Assembly: GCA_016840645.1 (NCBI GenBank)
Contig: JAEORY010000010.1
Coordinates: 1-23,308, forward strand
Reading direction: 5' to 3'
Source of the DNA: Candidatus Borrarchaeota archaeon
Lineage (GTDB): Archaea > Asgardarchaeota > Sifarchaeia > Borrarchaeales > Borrarchaeaceae
DNA length: 23,308 nucleotides
Below the pieces are notes generated by a model. The model had not been told where the DNA came from, did not search any database, and worked only from the letters and a program-made list of their open reading frames with translations. Each line of letters starts with the position of its first letter. Within the stretch, counting starts at the first letter, position 1. Below, piece by piece: positions 1 to 8,433 of the stretch. The translations under genes and the position numbers were made by a program.

Positions 1-157
1 CATAATTAAGTCCGAATACTGGATCTTTATAGGTTGGTGAAGGCTCATTAGGTAAAGGTGATCGTAATTCACCAGAATAAGAAGATGGTAATATATTGGT
101 ATACTGACTTGGTAAATAACTATTAAAATTGGGCAAGTTTATCTGTCTATCTGCCAT
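1..157 (-). CDS. Partial phage structural-region protein, N-terminus only
   Basis: The last gene of the leftward virion operon inside the window; its 3' part lies beyond position 1. The start is ATG at 157, preceded by a strong GGGAGGA ribosome binding site, and it overlaps the 3' end of the upstream gene by 11 bp, as expected for translational coupling. About 52 residues are visible. They are rich in Pro, Ser, Asn and Tyr and show no recognisable domain. Position after the fibre and BppU-like genes suggests a tail-tip or fibre-associated product, but that is inference only. Confidence 0.7.
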   Translation of the reverse strand, partial: MADRQINLPNFNSYLPSQYTNILPSSYSGELRSPLPNEPSPTYKDPVFGLNY

Positions 158-569
158 CTTTCATCCTCCCTACTTTTGTTTCCAAAGAATTTATCCTATC
201 TAATATCTGTCTTATATTAACGGAAACTTTATTATTAATTTTGTCAACTATATTATTTAATCTATCCATGTATTCCTCCGTAATCACAGGCGGAAAACTT
301 ACCACGTTTACACCAACAGTTGATGATTCTCCAGTTAACATTATCGATCTGCATTTCGTTTCATCCTTTGTAGCCCTAAGTTTATAAAGACCTGGACAAT
401 TAACAGCATCAACTGTCTCCAAACCGTTAGTCGGTGTGTCAACGCTAGTACCACCACTCAACTCACGTACTAATTTGCATGTAACATTTGCATAATCGTA
501 CGTTATTGGTACCTGACCAACCGAATTCTTTGTTAATATATAAAGATCTCGTTCTTCTCCCCATACCAT
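147..569 (-). CDS. Putative tail fibre/baseplate accessory protein with C-terminal coiled coil
   Basis: A 140-residue protein starting at ATG 569, directly after the TAA of the preceding gene, with GGAG six bases upstream. Residues 1-95 look like a beta-rich domain with a 'pGLYKLrATkDEtk' stretch, a pattern I associate with small Ig-like or BppU-like domains of phage receptor-binding modules. Residues about 98-135 form a heptad-rich helix (MDRLNNIVDKINNK...ILDRINSLETKV) likely to trimerise. It lies in the fibre cluster and overlaps the next gene. The exact role is not recognisable. A tail-tip structural role is inferred from context and from the beta-domain plus coiled-coil layout. Confidence 0.75.
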   Translation of the reverse strand: MVWGEERDLYILTKNSVGQVPITYDYANVTCKLVRELSGGTSVDTPTNGLETVDAVNCPGLYKLRATKDETKCRSIMLTGESSTVGVNVVSFPPVITEEYMDRLNNIVDKINNKVSVNIRQILDRINSLETKVGRMKDGR

Positions 570-965
570 TTAATTCTCCGCCGGTAAGTTATCAGAATCT
601 TTTGCAACCGCTTCAGTAACTTGCAATGTACCATAATCAACTTCAACTACACCAAGTTCTGTACATTCAAACAATAACTCCCATACATATCTACCGTATG
701 GAAGATTAGAATGAGAAGTATTTGTTGTTGTCAATTCAATTATACCAGACACAGGATTCCACGTTACTCCACTAATACCTGAATCCGTAGACTTATGTAT
801 TATAGCGGAAGAATCATCGTCTTCAGCGTTTCGCTTAACAACGAATCTAATAACCTTATTAGTGTAACTAGACCAATCAATGTTGTTTCCATCTTCATCA
901 CGTATAGCAAAATTTATTAGATATCTTCTATTGCTATAAATATGTTCAATATTAACTAATTGCAT
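570..965 (-). CDS. BppU N-terminal-domain-like baseplate/fibre protein
   Basis: A 131-residue protein with ATG at 965 and AGGAG seven bases upstream. Residues 14-125 follow the pattern of the BppU N-terminal fold of phage upper-baseplate and fibre proteins: a strand 'RRYLINFAIRDEDGNNIDWSS' region introducing D-x-D-G-x-x-I-D, then 'VIRFVVKR', an acidic loop, 'ITGVTWNP'-like Gly/Trp strand, 'GIIELTTTNTS', and 'YVWELLFECTE'. Proteins of this family anchor receptor-binding modules or act as small Ig-like decorations. It is immediately followed (0 bp) by the next gene and sits downstream of the long fibre gene. The fold assignment is by pattern recognition, not a search. Confidence 0.65.
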   Translation of the reverse strand: MQLVNIEHIYSNRRYLINFAIRDEDGNNIDWSSYTNKVIRFVVKRNAEDDDSSAIIHKSTDSGISGVTWNPVSGIIELTTTNTSHSNLPYGRYVWELLFECTELGVVEVDYGTLQVTEAVAKDSDNLPAEN

Positions 966-975
966 AAAATATCTC

Positions 976-1158
976 CTATGGTACTCTTACCCTCATTGTG
1001 GTTAAGTACGTAGCATGCCTAAGATACACTCTGTAAGTTCCAAACTCATCTCCAGAATCTTCTCCCTCGTCAAACAACTTACCGCCATATCCATCTGTTA
1101 TTAGCAATTCTCCCCCTAATCCATCAGTTACTATAAAACTTGCTCCTGTACATATCAT
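976..1158 (-). CDS. Small unknown protein between fibre and BppU-like genes
   Basis: A 60-residue ORF starting at ATG 1158, overlapping the stop of the long fibre gene by 4 bp (ATGA type). An AAGGAG lies about 12 bases upstream, slightly far, so coupling to the fibre stop is likely. It has a repeated 'TDGxGGxLL/F' motif (residues about 11-30), an acidic centre and a basic, beta-prone C-terminus. No family is recognised. The overlap and the lack of other coding in the interval support it as a gene. Confidence 0.6.
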   Translation of the reverse strand: MICTGASFIVTDGLGGELLITDGYGGKLFDEGEDSGDEFGTYRVYLRHATYLTTMRVRVP

Positions 1159-3626
1159 ACGCTAGATTTACTCCTTATTGATGGTGTTGTAGTTCCAGCC
1201 AATGCTCCAATTGTTCCACCGCCAAATTTTTCAAGTTTCATTCTTGCAATTTCAGTTACACTATCATCGTCATAAACGACCTCATAATAATTACCGCTTA
1301 TCAATTTAATTTCCCTCTTATTCTTTTTAAACTTTAGAAGAGTTGCAACGTCAGTCGCACCAGAACCCCACGTACCAGCCCCATGACTAGATGTAAGTTC
1401 CGTATCTATAGCCTGAACTGCAGCTGCTGACATTGCCCCAACAGTTACACTATCAACACTTGCTTTGTATTGATCGGTATTATCCAAATCAGCCTGTACA
1501 GTGGTAAGGGCTGCGTCTATCGCATCCAATTCGTCTGATGTGTTATTGGGCAAGTTATCAGTCTTAATTTTTATGTTATCAACGTTAGAATCAATAGTAG
1601 TAAGGGCAGCATCAATGGCATCCAGTTCATCTGACGTATTTGCAGGAAGATTATCTGTCTTGGTTTTTATGGAATCAGCAACGGAATCAACAGTTGCAAG
1701 GTTCGTAAGTATCTCATTCTGTTTATCCAATGTCGCTGAACCTGTTCCATCCCAAGCACCGTCACCGTGTTGTGTACTAAGTTCTGCGTCTATTGCCTGA
1801 ATAGCTGATGCTGATAATGCTCCAACAGTAACGCTGTCAACACTAGCCTTATACTGATCTGGATTATCCAAATCTGCCTGTACTGTAGTTAATGCAGCAT
1901 CTATAGCGTCTAATTCATCTGAAGTGTTATCTGGCAAATTGTCAGTCTTAGATTTCACCGCATCCACAACCGTGTCTATAGTGGTCAGTGCAGAGTCAAT
2001 CGCATCTAATTCACTGGACGTATTAGTAGGAAGATTATCAGTCTTTGTTTTAATTGAATCCACGTTCGAGTCAATGGTTATTAGCGCAGCATCAATTGCA
2101 TCCAGTTCATTAGAAGTGTTGGCTGGAAGGTTATCTGTTTTAGTCTTTACAGCATCCACAACTGTATCTATAGTTGTCAAAGCTGCGTCTATGGCATCTA
2201 GCTCTGATGATGTATTTGCTGGTAAGTTATCAGTTTTAGTTTTTATGGCATCTACCACTGTGTCAACGGTAGTCAAAGCTGCATCTATTGCGTCTAATTC
2301 AGACGATGTATCTGCAGGTAAATTATCAGTTTTATCTTTGATTGCATCAACTACAGTATCAATAGTAGAAAGTGCAGCTGCATTTGAATCCACAACACTA
2401 TCAACCGTTGATAAATTAGTAAGTATTTCATCAAAACTATTTGCAGGTAATATATTTACCGTACAACTTCCTGTTGAATTATCGGTCACCTTTACGCTAC
2501 CACCGAAAATATTAATAGTTCCATTATCGCAGCTGGAACCAATAGTAATTTTACCCCTAAACCCATAAATGTCAATATTCGCCGTTGTCGTAAGTAGGGC
2601 AATATCCATATCTCCATGACAATCTGACAATTCAACTAAGTCACCATTCGATAAGTTATCCCCTCTTAAATCGCTTGAATCGTGAAAATATTGGTCAACA
2701 ATATGCTGCTCATCCTCAACGGTAAATGATGTACCGGTTTCAGATAGTAACATGTGGCATTTTTTAAGGATTGAATTTTCACCCAATTTTAAACCGTAAG
2801 AAGAGTCTATGATACAATCGTAATATTCATTATACTTACCAGTTGTTTCCCCCTCTATTCTTAGTTTTTCAAAACGACAGTGTTGTATGTTTTTACTATT
2901 TAAGTATAATATCTGATTTTCCGACGCCTGACCAACAAACAAAAATCCGTTAGCTCCCGCACTAAATGATTCAGATCCATTACAACTCAAAACTATAATT
3001 TTCTTCAATTTATTTGCAGCAGCAATTATAACAGCATTGTCAATATCATTCGTTGGTTTTCCAACTGTACCAACAGGGAAAGACGTACCAGAATATCCAT
3101 TTTCAGCATCAAAGTAAACTGCGCCTCCAGAGAATCCGATTCCATGAGCAGATAACGAAGAACCATCAAGTTGTATAACATTAGACCTTATAATTCCACT
3201 ATCCCCATCAATTTCTAAAGCCTTTTCAAGAGATACCGCAGCATTTGTAACAGAGTTTATCTGCTTAACATTTACATCCGGATTTGAGCTACCTAAATCA
3301 AACGGTATTTGTGCGGAAGCATTTCCAAAAGTTAAAATTTTCCACTGAGTATCTTTCCATTCCTTCTCTTCTGATTGATCCCTAAAGAATACATCTATTT
3401 GAGCAGCTTGAGATTCAGTAGTTGATACAGTAACTTCTATTCCTATACTATTAGTACCAACTATTACTGCAGGTAAAGAGCTTATGGTTGCCAAAGATCC
3501 GCCATCTTTCATAATCATCACGTCTCCGGAAGCAAGTGTTGGACTTTCCTTAAAATCAGATGATCCGGATTCAACTAATCCCATCCTAAATTTAAATTGC
3601 TGTCCATATTTTCTTAATAATTCCAT
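1155..3626 (-). CDS. Large tail fibre protein with 32-residue coiled-coil repeats
   Basis: An 823-residue protein; ATG 3626 follows an AAAGGAG site. Residues 1-115 resemble the N-terminal domain of many phage fibres (a GDVMIMKDGG motif followed by beta strands). Residues about 165-400 have features of a solenoid/beta-helix: 'GGAVYFDAENG...GT...P' and a run of 'I/V-x-I-x-G/D' strands. Residues about 405-760 contain seven 32-residue units of the form (I/V)D-x-VVD-(x)-IK-x-KTDNLP-x-(N/D)TS-x-ELDAIDAALTT, separated and followed by two copies of a 'DQYKASVDSVTVGA...HG-x-G-x-W' module. The repeats predict a trimeric coiled coil, inferred from heptads. The C-terminal 60 residues are basic and Gly-rich. 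The protein is probably the receptor-binding fibre or its shaft. Confidence 0.85.
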   Translation of the reverse strand: MELLRKYGQQFKFRMGLVESGSSDFKESPTLASGDVMIMKDGGSLATISSLPAVIVGTNSIGIEVTVSTTESQAAQIDVFFRDQSEEKEWKDTQWKILTFGNASAQIPFDLGSSNPDVNVKQINSVTNAAVSLEKALEIDGDSGIIRSNVIQLDGSSLSAHGIGFSGGAVYFDAENGYSGTSFPVGTVGKPTNDIDNAVIIAAANKLKKIIVLSCNGSESFSAGANGFLFVGQASENQILYLNSKNIQHCRFEKLRIEGETTGKYNEYYDCIIDSSYGLKLGENSILKKCHMLLSETGTSFTVEDEQHIVDQYFHDSSDLRGDNLSNGDLVELSDCHGDMDIALLTTTANIDIYGFRGKITIGSSCDNGTINIFGGSVKVTDNSTGSCTVNILPANSFDEILTNLSTVDSVVDSNAAALSTIDTVVDAIKDKTDNLPADTSSELDAIDAALTTVDTVVDAIKTKTDNLPANTSSELDAIDAALTTIDTVVDAVKTKTDNLPANTSNELDAIDAALITIDSNVDSIKTKTDNLPTNTSSELDAIDSALTTIDTVVDAVKSKTDNLPDNTSDELDAIDAALTTVQADLDNPDQYKASVDSVTVGALSASAIQAIDAELSTQHGDGAWDGTGSATLDKQNEILTNLATVDSVADSIKTKTDNLPANTSDELDAIDAALTTIDSNVDNIKIKTDNLPNNTSDELDAIDAALTTVQADLDNTDQYKASVDSVTVGAMSAAAVQAIDTELTSSHGAGTWGSGATDVATLLKFKKNKREIKLISGNYYEVVYDDDSVTEIARMKLEKFGGGTIGALAGTTTPSIRSKSSV
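1348..1884. repeat. Duplicated non-coiled-coil module, copies 384 bp apart
   Basis: The module 'VQADLDN-x-DQYKASVDSVTVGA(L/M)SA-x-A-x-QAID-x-EL' ending in a 'HG-x-G-x-W' motif is encoded twice, with the tgatc of the DQY codons at 1471 and 1855. The offset of 384 bp is exactly four times the 96-bp coiled-coil unit, so a block containing the module plus two coiled-coil units appears to have been duplicated as a whole. Similar 'HG-x-G-x-W' elements occur in other phage fibre and collar proteins (recalled, not checked). Confidence 0.75.
1502..2373. repeat. Seven degenerate 96-bp repeat units encoding a fibre coiled coil
   Basis: The codons for the invariant D-N-L-P tetrapeptide fall at 1548-1559, 1644-1655, 1932-1943, 2028-2039, 2124-2135, 2220-2231 and 2316-2327. 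Neighbours are exactly 96 bp apart, and the larger gap is 288 bp (3 x 96). The amino-acid sequence is conserved, but the DNA differs at many third positions (for example caa, aag, taa for the Leu codon), so the array is old or under protein-level selection rather than a fresh tandem expansion. Confidence 0.9.
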
Positions 3627-3647
3627 TTATTTTCTCCTTTTATTTTA

Positions 3648-4682
3648 TTAACCAACCCCTCTTGCTATTCCACGTCCTATACCCCTACTTATACCTCTAC
3701 CATCTATTTCCGTAACAACTTCACCATATATTGTTGCACCTATATCATAAGGTGTACTTCTTGATTCGTAAGATACATCATCATTATAAGGACAATTTGG
3801 GTCGCTTGACGTATCTGCTCCATAACCTTTTGCCCCAGTATCGTCAGAAGCAAGTTGAAGATTATCATGTGATTTATCAACAAAAGAAAATGTTTGGTTT
3901 ACACGATTTCCAGTCCCACCCCAGTCGTCAGCAGTTTCGTCGCCTGTAGAACAATAATCAATTGCTTTTGGATCAACATTTACAGCTATTATGTCAGCCA
4001 ATTCTGAATCTGTTACTAAATTATTTTTAAGGTAATCATCTTCTCCAGAAGTATATGAAATGTAAATACCGTAAACATAACAATTGACAATTGTATTACC
4101 GTAAAAATAATTATCACTGTATCCACCCCTGTACCCATAATCAACATCATATATTATATTATTATAGATTTTATTATAATCCACAAAATCTGCTTTTATT
4201 CCGTATCTATTACTTGAACCGTTTCCGAACCCAAAAACTATATTATGTGATATACTACAATAATCTTCATCGATATCAATTCCTCCGTACTGATTTTGAC
4301 CGCCTACACCTGTAATAATTAAACCCTCTAATCTTGTATAGGATATATTAACATTAAAACCATAATAATACGATTCCGTAACCTTAAAAGCGACTCCAGA
4401 ATAGGTATCCATGTCGGTATTTGTCCACGCCCAATAATCGTGACGGTCTGTTGTGTTTGCTGTTATCCAAATATATCTGGTAGAATCTGTAGTCCAAGAA
4501 GCGTCATCAACATTACACGATGTTGCAACTTCATAATAACCATCTGTCCAATCATTATAAATGACGAGTTTTTCTATTTCATCAGCAGTTACAAGATTCC
4601 TTGCCCTGTCCGATTCCCAAGCATTAAAATCCGAATAATCTCCGCCAGACTCTTTTAATGTTTTTGTTATTATATCAGCCAT
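3648..4682 (-). CDS. Parallel beta-helix (pectate-lyase-like) tail protein
   Basis: A 344-residue protein starting at ATG 4682. The N-terminus (residues 1-60, 'SGGDYSDFNAWESDRARNL' region) matches the opening of many phage and metagenomic right-handed beta-helix proteins. Residues 90-240 show repeated 'N-x-I/Y-x-x-x-x-x-GI' rungs (YNKIYNNIIYDV, YFYGNTIVNCYVYGIYI, LKNNLVTD), typical of a pectate-lyase-like solenoid. Such proteins serve as tailspikes or receptor-binding or depolymerising fibres. No catalytic triad can be assigned by eye. The last 20 residues are an odd repetitive tail of R-G-I units (GRGISRGIGRGIARG) of unknown purpose. No strong ribosome binding site is visible, only GGAAT. 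Confidence 0.75.
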   Translation of the reverse strand: MADIITKTLKESGGDYSDFNAWESDRARNLVTADEIEKLVIYNDWTDGYYEVATSCNVDDASWTTDSTRYIWITANTTDRHDYWAWTNTDMDTYSGVAFKVTESYYYGFNVNISYTRLEGLIITGVGGQNQYGGIDIDEDYCSISHNIVFGFGNGSSNRYGIKADFVDYNKIYNNIIYDVDYGYRGGYSDNYFYGNTIVNCYVYGIYISYTSGEDDYLKNNLVTDSELADIIAVNVDPKAIDYCSTGDETADDWGGTGNRVNQTFSFVDKSHDNLQLASDDTGAKGYGADTSSDPNCPYNDDVSYESRSTPYDIGATIYGEVVTEIDGRGISRGIGRGIARGVG

Positions 4683-4684
4683 TT

Positions 4685-5023
4685 TTATAATTCCGTTTTA
4701 TCAATTATTAAACTTTTAAGCAATGTTTTACGTTGCGAAGCTGCCGTCAAAGTGCTTTCAAGTGCAATTCTATCCTGCTCTGACAACGTATTTATTTTAT
4801 ACCTTCTTTTTGTTATCGGTTTCGCTTCATCAACTTTTTCCGGATCACTGTCATAAATCGGTTTTAAATACTGAATCAATTCTTTATAGTCAACGTCTGG
4901 AATATCAACATGACGAAAACGCAAAACATTCTGTTCGGCTTTTGTCCAAACCCATCTATCGGGTTTTATTGTTATTATATCTCCTTCATTATCTCCAAAA
5001 GCTTTTATGAGTAATTTTGCCAT
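4685..5023 (-). CDS. Conserved-looking small phage protein of the tail region, unknown function
   Basis: Two ATGs lie in tandem (5026 and 5023). The second is preferred because GGAG lies five bases ahead of it, giving a 112-residue protein beginning MAKLLIKAF. It overlaps the TGA of the upstream membrane-protein gene. The layout 'LLIKA...GDIITIKPDRWVWTKAEQ...HVDIPDVDYKELIQYL' resembles small proteins encoded beside fibre genes in other tailed phages, where they are also uncharacterised (recalled). The middle and C-terminus (K-R-R-Y-K-I-N, then a helical stretch) are soluble, with no membrane segment. Confidence 0.7.
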   Translation of the reverse strand: MAKLLIKAFGDNEGDIITIKPDRWVWTKAEQNVLRFRHVDIPDVDYKELIQYLKPIYDSDPEKVDEAKPITKRRYKINTLSEQDRIALESTLTAASQRKTLLKSLIIDKTEL

Positions 5024-5202
5024 CATTTCTCCAGTTTCTTAAAACTTCCAGCTTCTTTAAATACTGCATGAATATCGTTTATCTTTAAAAGTGCTTCATT
5101 TGCTTTTGTCATAACGCCCCATCCTATCGAAATAATAGTTCCGATAGTTATAACTACTTTAATAAGTTCTTTAACACTTATTTCTATTTTAGGACTTGGC
5201 AT
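5023..5202 (-). CDS. Small one-helix membrane protein, holin/lysis-accessory candidate
   Basis: A 59-residue protein. An upstream in-frame TTG (5214) is possible, but ATG 5202 has GAGGGG just in front of it and is chosen. Residues about 12-32 (KVVITIGTIISIGWGVM) form one hydrophobic helix, followed by an amphipathic helix and a Lys-rich tail. It overlaps the stop of the preceding small membrane protein by 14 bp. Two adjacent overlapping single-TM genes in a virion operon are a common arrangement of phage lysis functions. No endolysin is visible in the window, so holin or antiholin is only a suggestion. Confidence 0.65.
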   Translation of the reverse strand: MPSPKIEISVKELIKVVITIGTIISIGWGVMTKANEALLKINDIHAVFKEAGSFKKLEK

Positions 5203-5413
5203 TTCCCCTCGCAATATCAGCTACATTGTCAATATCCAATTTTAGCCTGTGACTTATTAAATCACACGCCTCCTTTGTTCTATATTTTTCAAGATCGACC
5301 TTTAATGAATCAATCCTATTATGAATCCCTTTTCCTATGAAGGCAACAAGCATTATTACTATCGCTATCATAGTTTGAATACCAATAACAACATAAATTC
5401 CATTACTTTCCAT
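5189..5413 (-). CDS. Small membrane protein with cytoplasmic/periplasmic coiled coil, lysis-module candidate
   Basis: A 74-residue protein, ATG 5413 overlapping the TAA of the propeller gene by one base (TAATG) with AAAGG upstream. Residues about 6-28 (YVVIGIQTMIAIVIMLVAFIG) are a transmembrane helix. Residues 30-70 are charged and helical. Together with the next gene it makes a pair of one-helix membrane proteins, a layout seen for holin/antiholin or haemolysin-XhlA-type pairs. The exact function cannot be assigned from sequence. Confidence 0.7.
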   Translation of the reverse strand: MESNGIYVVIGIQTMIAIVIMLVAFIGKGIHNRIDSLKVDLEKYRTKEACDLISHRLKLDIDNVADIARGNAKS

Positions 5414-7434
5414 TATATCAACCTTTCGCCAAGTAGGAAATTTAAGTCAACTGACTCAACAACTGGTGCTACTATAGCTTTAGTATAAAATATTATACTT
5501 ATAAGATTTCCAAATGCTTCATCATCAAACTCAACTTCATATCTCCTAACTTCACGTGGTAAGAATGCTGGAGTATTAACACCGTCAACATTAGGAGTAA
5601 TTATTTTCCTATTTAATCGTTGTATACCATCAAATACAGGTCTTATCTCAAATTCCTTATCTATGTTAGCACCATATACACCAACGGAATCTAATATTTG
5701 AGTAAATGTCTGATCCTCAGCTGCAAAGTCCTTTGATTGCCACCAATATTCTATTCTTTCTTGATTACTCATACTCTCTCTATCATAGTTTGATGTTTCA
5801 TTCAAAAATTTATAATGATGTTTGTCAGTTTTATCCACAATAATAAGATATTTAAGTGTAGGCAAAAAATGTCCTGCGATCATTTTAAACCCATCATAAG
5901 TTGTAACAAGATTTCCGTATCTGGTAAAACATATTACAAGACATTCATCTGGGTCATCATATAGACCAGTTGTTGGATATGACAGTATTATTTGATTAAC
6001 ACCATTCTTACCATCTGGAGTTCTTCTAACCTCCCCTGGATAATACACAGCGTTTGTATTTGGTGAGTTTATATGTTCTAAATTTGCATCCTCAAGATAG
6101 TTTGGTCCAACAAATTTATCCCCGTCAAATGCTCTATATCCATGATTCCCAAGTATGTAAAGATATCCATCAGCCCCAAATGCACACGCTTTTATGTTCC
6201 TACATCCGTGACTATTATCTATTCTTATTGCCGAATTACCAGTTAACTCTCCTAAATAATTAACCCTTATCGGATCAGCCTGATATATTTTAAATATTCT
6301 TGAGTCCTGCATTATCAACAAATCCCCAATAGGTGACATTATTAACCCTTGATCACTTTGTTCTATGTCTAGTCCAACATCAATCCAATATCCACTACCT
6401 TCTGGATAATGTTCATAGTATTTAGTTACATCCCTATTAGGTGATATTGCATTCTCTGTAAAATACACCCTACCATTAAAGCTACTATTCATCACGAAAA
6501 CCCTTCCATTAGGAGCACATACACCAAATTTAGCTTTTGGGACTGGTTTCCATCCTCTAGTGTCATATGTATCATATACCTTCTTAAGGTCTGTATCCGA
6601 AATCTGGTCATCATAAGTATATTGAGTAGCACCAATAGCTTTCTTATCGACGAATCTATACCAAGGCCAAACAGGAGATGATTTGTAAGGATCGTTATAT
6701 AATTCTTCTTGAGTCCATATTCCATCAATATTTAATGATCTGAATATATTTACGTGTGTAAGGTGATCCATCAAAGCACCCGACAACATACTAGTATCAA
6801 AAGTTATTCTGATATCCGAATCATCTGTCAAGGTTATCTCTTTGGTATAAACAAGTTCATCAAATCCACCCCCCTCCGAAATCATTACTGATCCGCTATA
6901 AATAGCAAATGTAAACATGTAACGGTAAGTCCCTGCAGGTATATGACCAGTACCAACGTTTATAGTTGATAATGATACATGCCCAACATTTGTACCACTT
7001 ATTTGTGGACAACTTGCTCTTCTTGCTGTAAATACACTAGCCGATTCGCTTATTATATAATTATATGGGTGACCACTACCATCCTCTGAATCAGTCGCAA
7101 AAAATATATGTTTACCTATCTGAAACATTATCGAGTCCGTATTGGGATAAGTACCAGAAAGTTGTACGTCTCCAGAACCGTCTATTCGATACAACTTATC
7201 GTCCCAATGTTCAATTACATAATCGTTTCCACCACCATCATATGTACATCCTGAATGTCTTGTTGTCTTTGAATATGTCTGAGTTGGATACCAAGGATAA
7301 GATCCAGGTCTACGCCTTATTTCTGTACCCAACGGAAGAGCATTTCTAGCATCCTGCCAAGCATCTATAGGAAAATTTTTTGCTGATGCACTCTTCTTCC
7401 TAAGTATTCCACTAACCCACTTGGATATTTCCAC
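5413..7434 (-). CDS. Tail nozzle-like beta-propeller protein (podovirus tail/stabilisation)
   Basis: A 673-residue protein beginning at GTG 7434, immediately after the TAG of the adaptor-like gene with no spacer; GGGATGG lies upstream as a weak ribosome binding site. The N-terminus 'DAWQDARNALPLGTEIRRRPGSYPWYP' is typical of podovirus nozzle or packaged-DNA-stabilisation proteins (T7 gp12-like or P22 gp10-like), which open with N-x-x-x-x-x-G-x-I-x-K/R-R-P-G. Repeated blade-like segments follow (YVIEHWDDKLYRID; VFVMNSSFNGRVYFTE; DLLIMQDSRIFKIYQ; GYLYILGNHGYRAFDGD), consistent with a beta-propeller. The C-terminus is beta-rich. It sits right after the presumed adaptor, as expected for a short tail. 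Confidence 0.75.
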   Translation of the reverse strand: MEISKWVSGILRKKSASAKNFPIDAWQDARNALPLGTEIRRRPGSYPWYPTQTYSKTTRHSGCTYDGGGNDYVIEHWDDKLYRIDGSGDVQLSGTYPNTDSIMFQIGKHIFFATDSEDGSGHPYNYIISESASVFTARRASCPQISGTNVGHVSLSTINVGTGHIPAGTYRYMFTFAIYSGSVMISEGGGFDELVYTKEITLTDDSDIRITFDTSMLSGALMDHLTHVNIFRSLNIDGIWTQEELYNDPYKSSPVWPWYRFVDKKAIGATQYTYDDQISDTDLKKVYDTYDTRGWKPVPKAKFGVCAPNGRVFVMNSSFNGRVYFTENAISPNRDVTKYYEHYPEGSGYWIDVGLDIEQSDQGLIMSPIGDLLIMQDSRIFKIYQADPIRVNYLGELTGNSAIRIDNSHGCRNIKACAFGADGYLYILGNHGYRAFDGDKFVGPNYLEDANLEHINSPNTNAVYYPGEVRRTPDGKNGVNQIILSYPTTGLYDDPDECLVICFTRYGNLVTTYDGFKMIAGHFLPTLKYLIIVDKTDKHHYKFLNETSNYDRESMSNQERIEYWWQSKDFAAEDQTFTQILDSVGVYGANIDKEFEIRPVFDGIQRLNRKIITPNVDGVNTPAFLPREVRRYEVEFDDEAFGNLISIIFYTKAIVAPVVESVDLNFLLGERLI

Positions 7435-8085
7435 CTAGCACCATCCCAAATCGACACCTTCATCAGATTTAGAAGTGTCGCCTGAATTTCTTATTCCATG
7501 ATCCCCAAGAGCTAATTTCTTTGCTCTAGGAGCGTGATTTAATCTGTATAAATCATCAAAATATTTTTGTTTATTATAATCCTTCTTATATTCCATTAAA
7601 AATGCAGCTATAGCATGTATTAATGCTTGTTTACAATACAGTGGAAAATCTGTATCCGTCTGAAACATATTTGTATCAACAGACTCCTTAACATACTGAA
7701 CAGGAGTTTTTAAACACCAGAAACTATAACTTCCTGCAGCCCAACCATCATCAATTAGGTATAAACTTTGTCCCTCCTGTCTAAACCTAACACGTCTACC
7801 ATAACTATCAACAACTCCATTTATGTGAGTTTTAACTGGGTGCGACGTTGCTACCAACCAATCAGCTTCAGTATTCCCATCAGAATCCTCATAAACTGTA
7901 AAGGGTCCAAGGTTGTCAGAAGAACTCTGGCTTAATATAATATAATATTCCCTGACCAGAAATGGCATATGAAAATCCATAGCAAACATATTTTGACCGG
8001 CATTAACAGCTTCCTCCATCTTGTCAAAAGTGTAGCCCTTAACGAGTTGCTGAACTCCCTTTAATATATCTATGAACTTTAACAT
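7435..8085 (-). CDS. Putative head-tail adaptor (tail tubular protein A-like)
   Basis: A 216-residue protein, ATG 8085, with AAAAAGG seven to eight bases upstream. An N-terminal helical segment (1-45) is followed by a beta-rich central part (50-130) and a helical C-terminal hairpin (FPLYCKQALIHAIAAFLMEYKKDYNK, about 146-172). Size, helix-beta-helix layout and position between capsid and nozzle genes fit the connector/adaptor of podovirus-like phages. There is no diagnostic motif, so this rests mainly on gene order. Confidence 0.55.
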   Translation of the reverse strand: MLKFIDILKGVQQLVKGYTFDKMEEAVNAGQNMFAMDFHMPFLVREYYIILSQSSSDNLGPFTVYEDSDGNTEADWLVATSHPVKTHINGVVDSYGRRVRFRQEGQSLYLIDDGWAAGSYSFWCLKTPVQYVKESVDTNMFQTDTDFPLYCKQALIHAIAAFLMEYKKDYNKQKYFDDLYRLNHAPRAKKLALGDHGIRNSGDTSKSDEGVDLGWC

Positions 8086-8098
8086 AATATTAACCTTT

Positions 8099-8389
8099 TT
8101 AAGCGTTTTCTAAAACTCCCATCTCAAATCCAACTTCAACTATCTTCTCAACTAACTTATCCGTCAGTTCGATAGTTCCATCTTTTCTTCTAAGAGATGT
8201 TAATGTTGCTACTTTTTCAATAGACCCATCGTCTTCAACCACTGCAACACAATTGTCAATTTCCAATTTGCAATCCCCAATATATTCCATAGTTCCTTTT
8301 ACTGACATCGGAACTGGATTAACGGTTACGTGACCTTTATCCAATGATTTCCTATCGGTTACTAGAAAATAATGTTTCTTAATTTCCAT
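8099..8389 (-). CDS. Small unknown protein between capsid and adaptor genes
   Basis: The start is set at ATG 8389 (AAGGAAC upstream), giving 96 residues. A longer reading from 8434 would run through the terminator hairpin behind the capsid gene and is unlikely. The sequence has no Gly-rich or membrane segment. It reads as short beta strands with 'VATLTSLRRKDGTIELTDKLVEKIVEVG' at the end. Such a position is often taken by head-completion or decoration proteins, but no family is recognised. It is translated from its own ribosome binding site after the hairpin. Confidence 0.7.
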   Translation of the reverse strand: MEIKKHYFLVTDRKSLDKGHVTVNPVPMSVKGTMEYIGDCKLEIDNCVAVVEDDGSIEKVATLTSLRRKDGTIELTDKLVEKIVEVGFEMGVLENA

Positions 8390-8403
8390 AATGTTCCTTT
8401 CTA

Positions 8404-8432
8404 AAAATCCGGAGGAGGATTTCTCCTCCTCC
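8404..8432 (-). terminator. Intrinsic terminator-like hairpin behind the major capsid gene
   Basis: Perfect 9-bp inverted repeat GGAGGAGGA / TCCTCCTCC (8411-8419 and 8424-8432) with a 4-base loop, followed on the minus strand by GGA and five T (8407-8403). It lies about 22 bp after the capsid stop. It probably lowers expression of downstream genes relative to the capsid gene. The stem contains a ribosome-binding-site-like GGAGGAGG that is sequestered when folded. Confidence 0.65.
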
Positions 8433-8433
8433 A

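Noticed and set aside
1501..2568. Long plus-strand open frames opposite the fibre repeats
   Set aside because: They are Ser/Ala/Val-rich mirror images of the 96-bp repeats, with no ribosome binding sites. The minus-strand fibre frame explains the conservation.
7836..7852. TGG-N10-GC sequence on the plus strand inside the adaptor gene
   Set aside because: Only the GG and GC dinucleotides fit sigma-54. It is antisense within a coding region and of a kind expected by chance.
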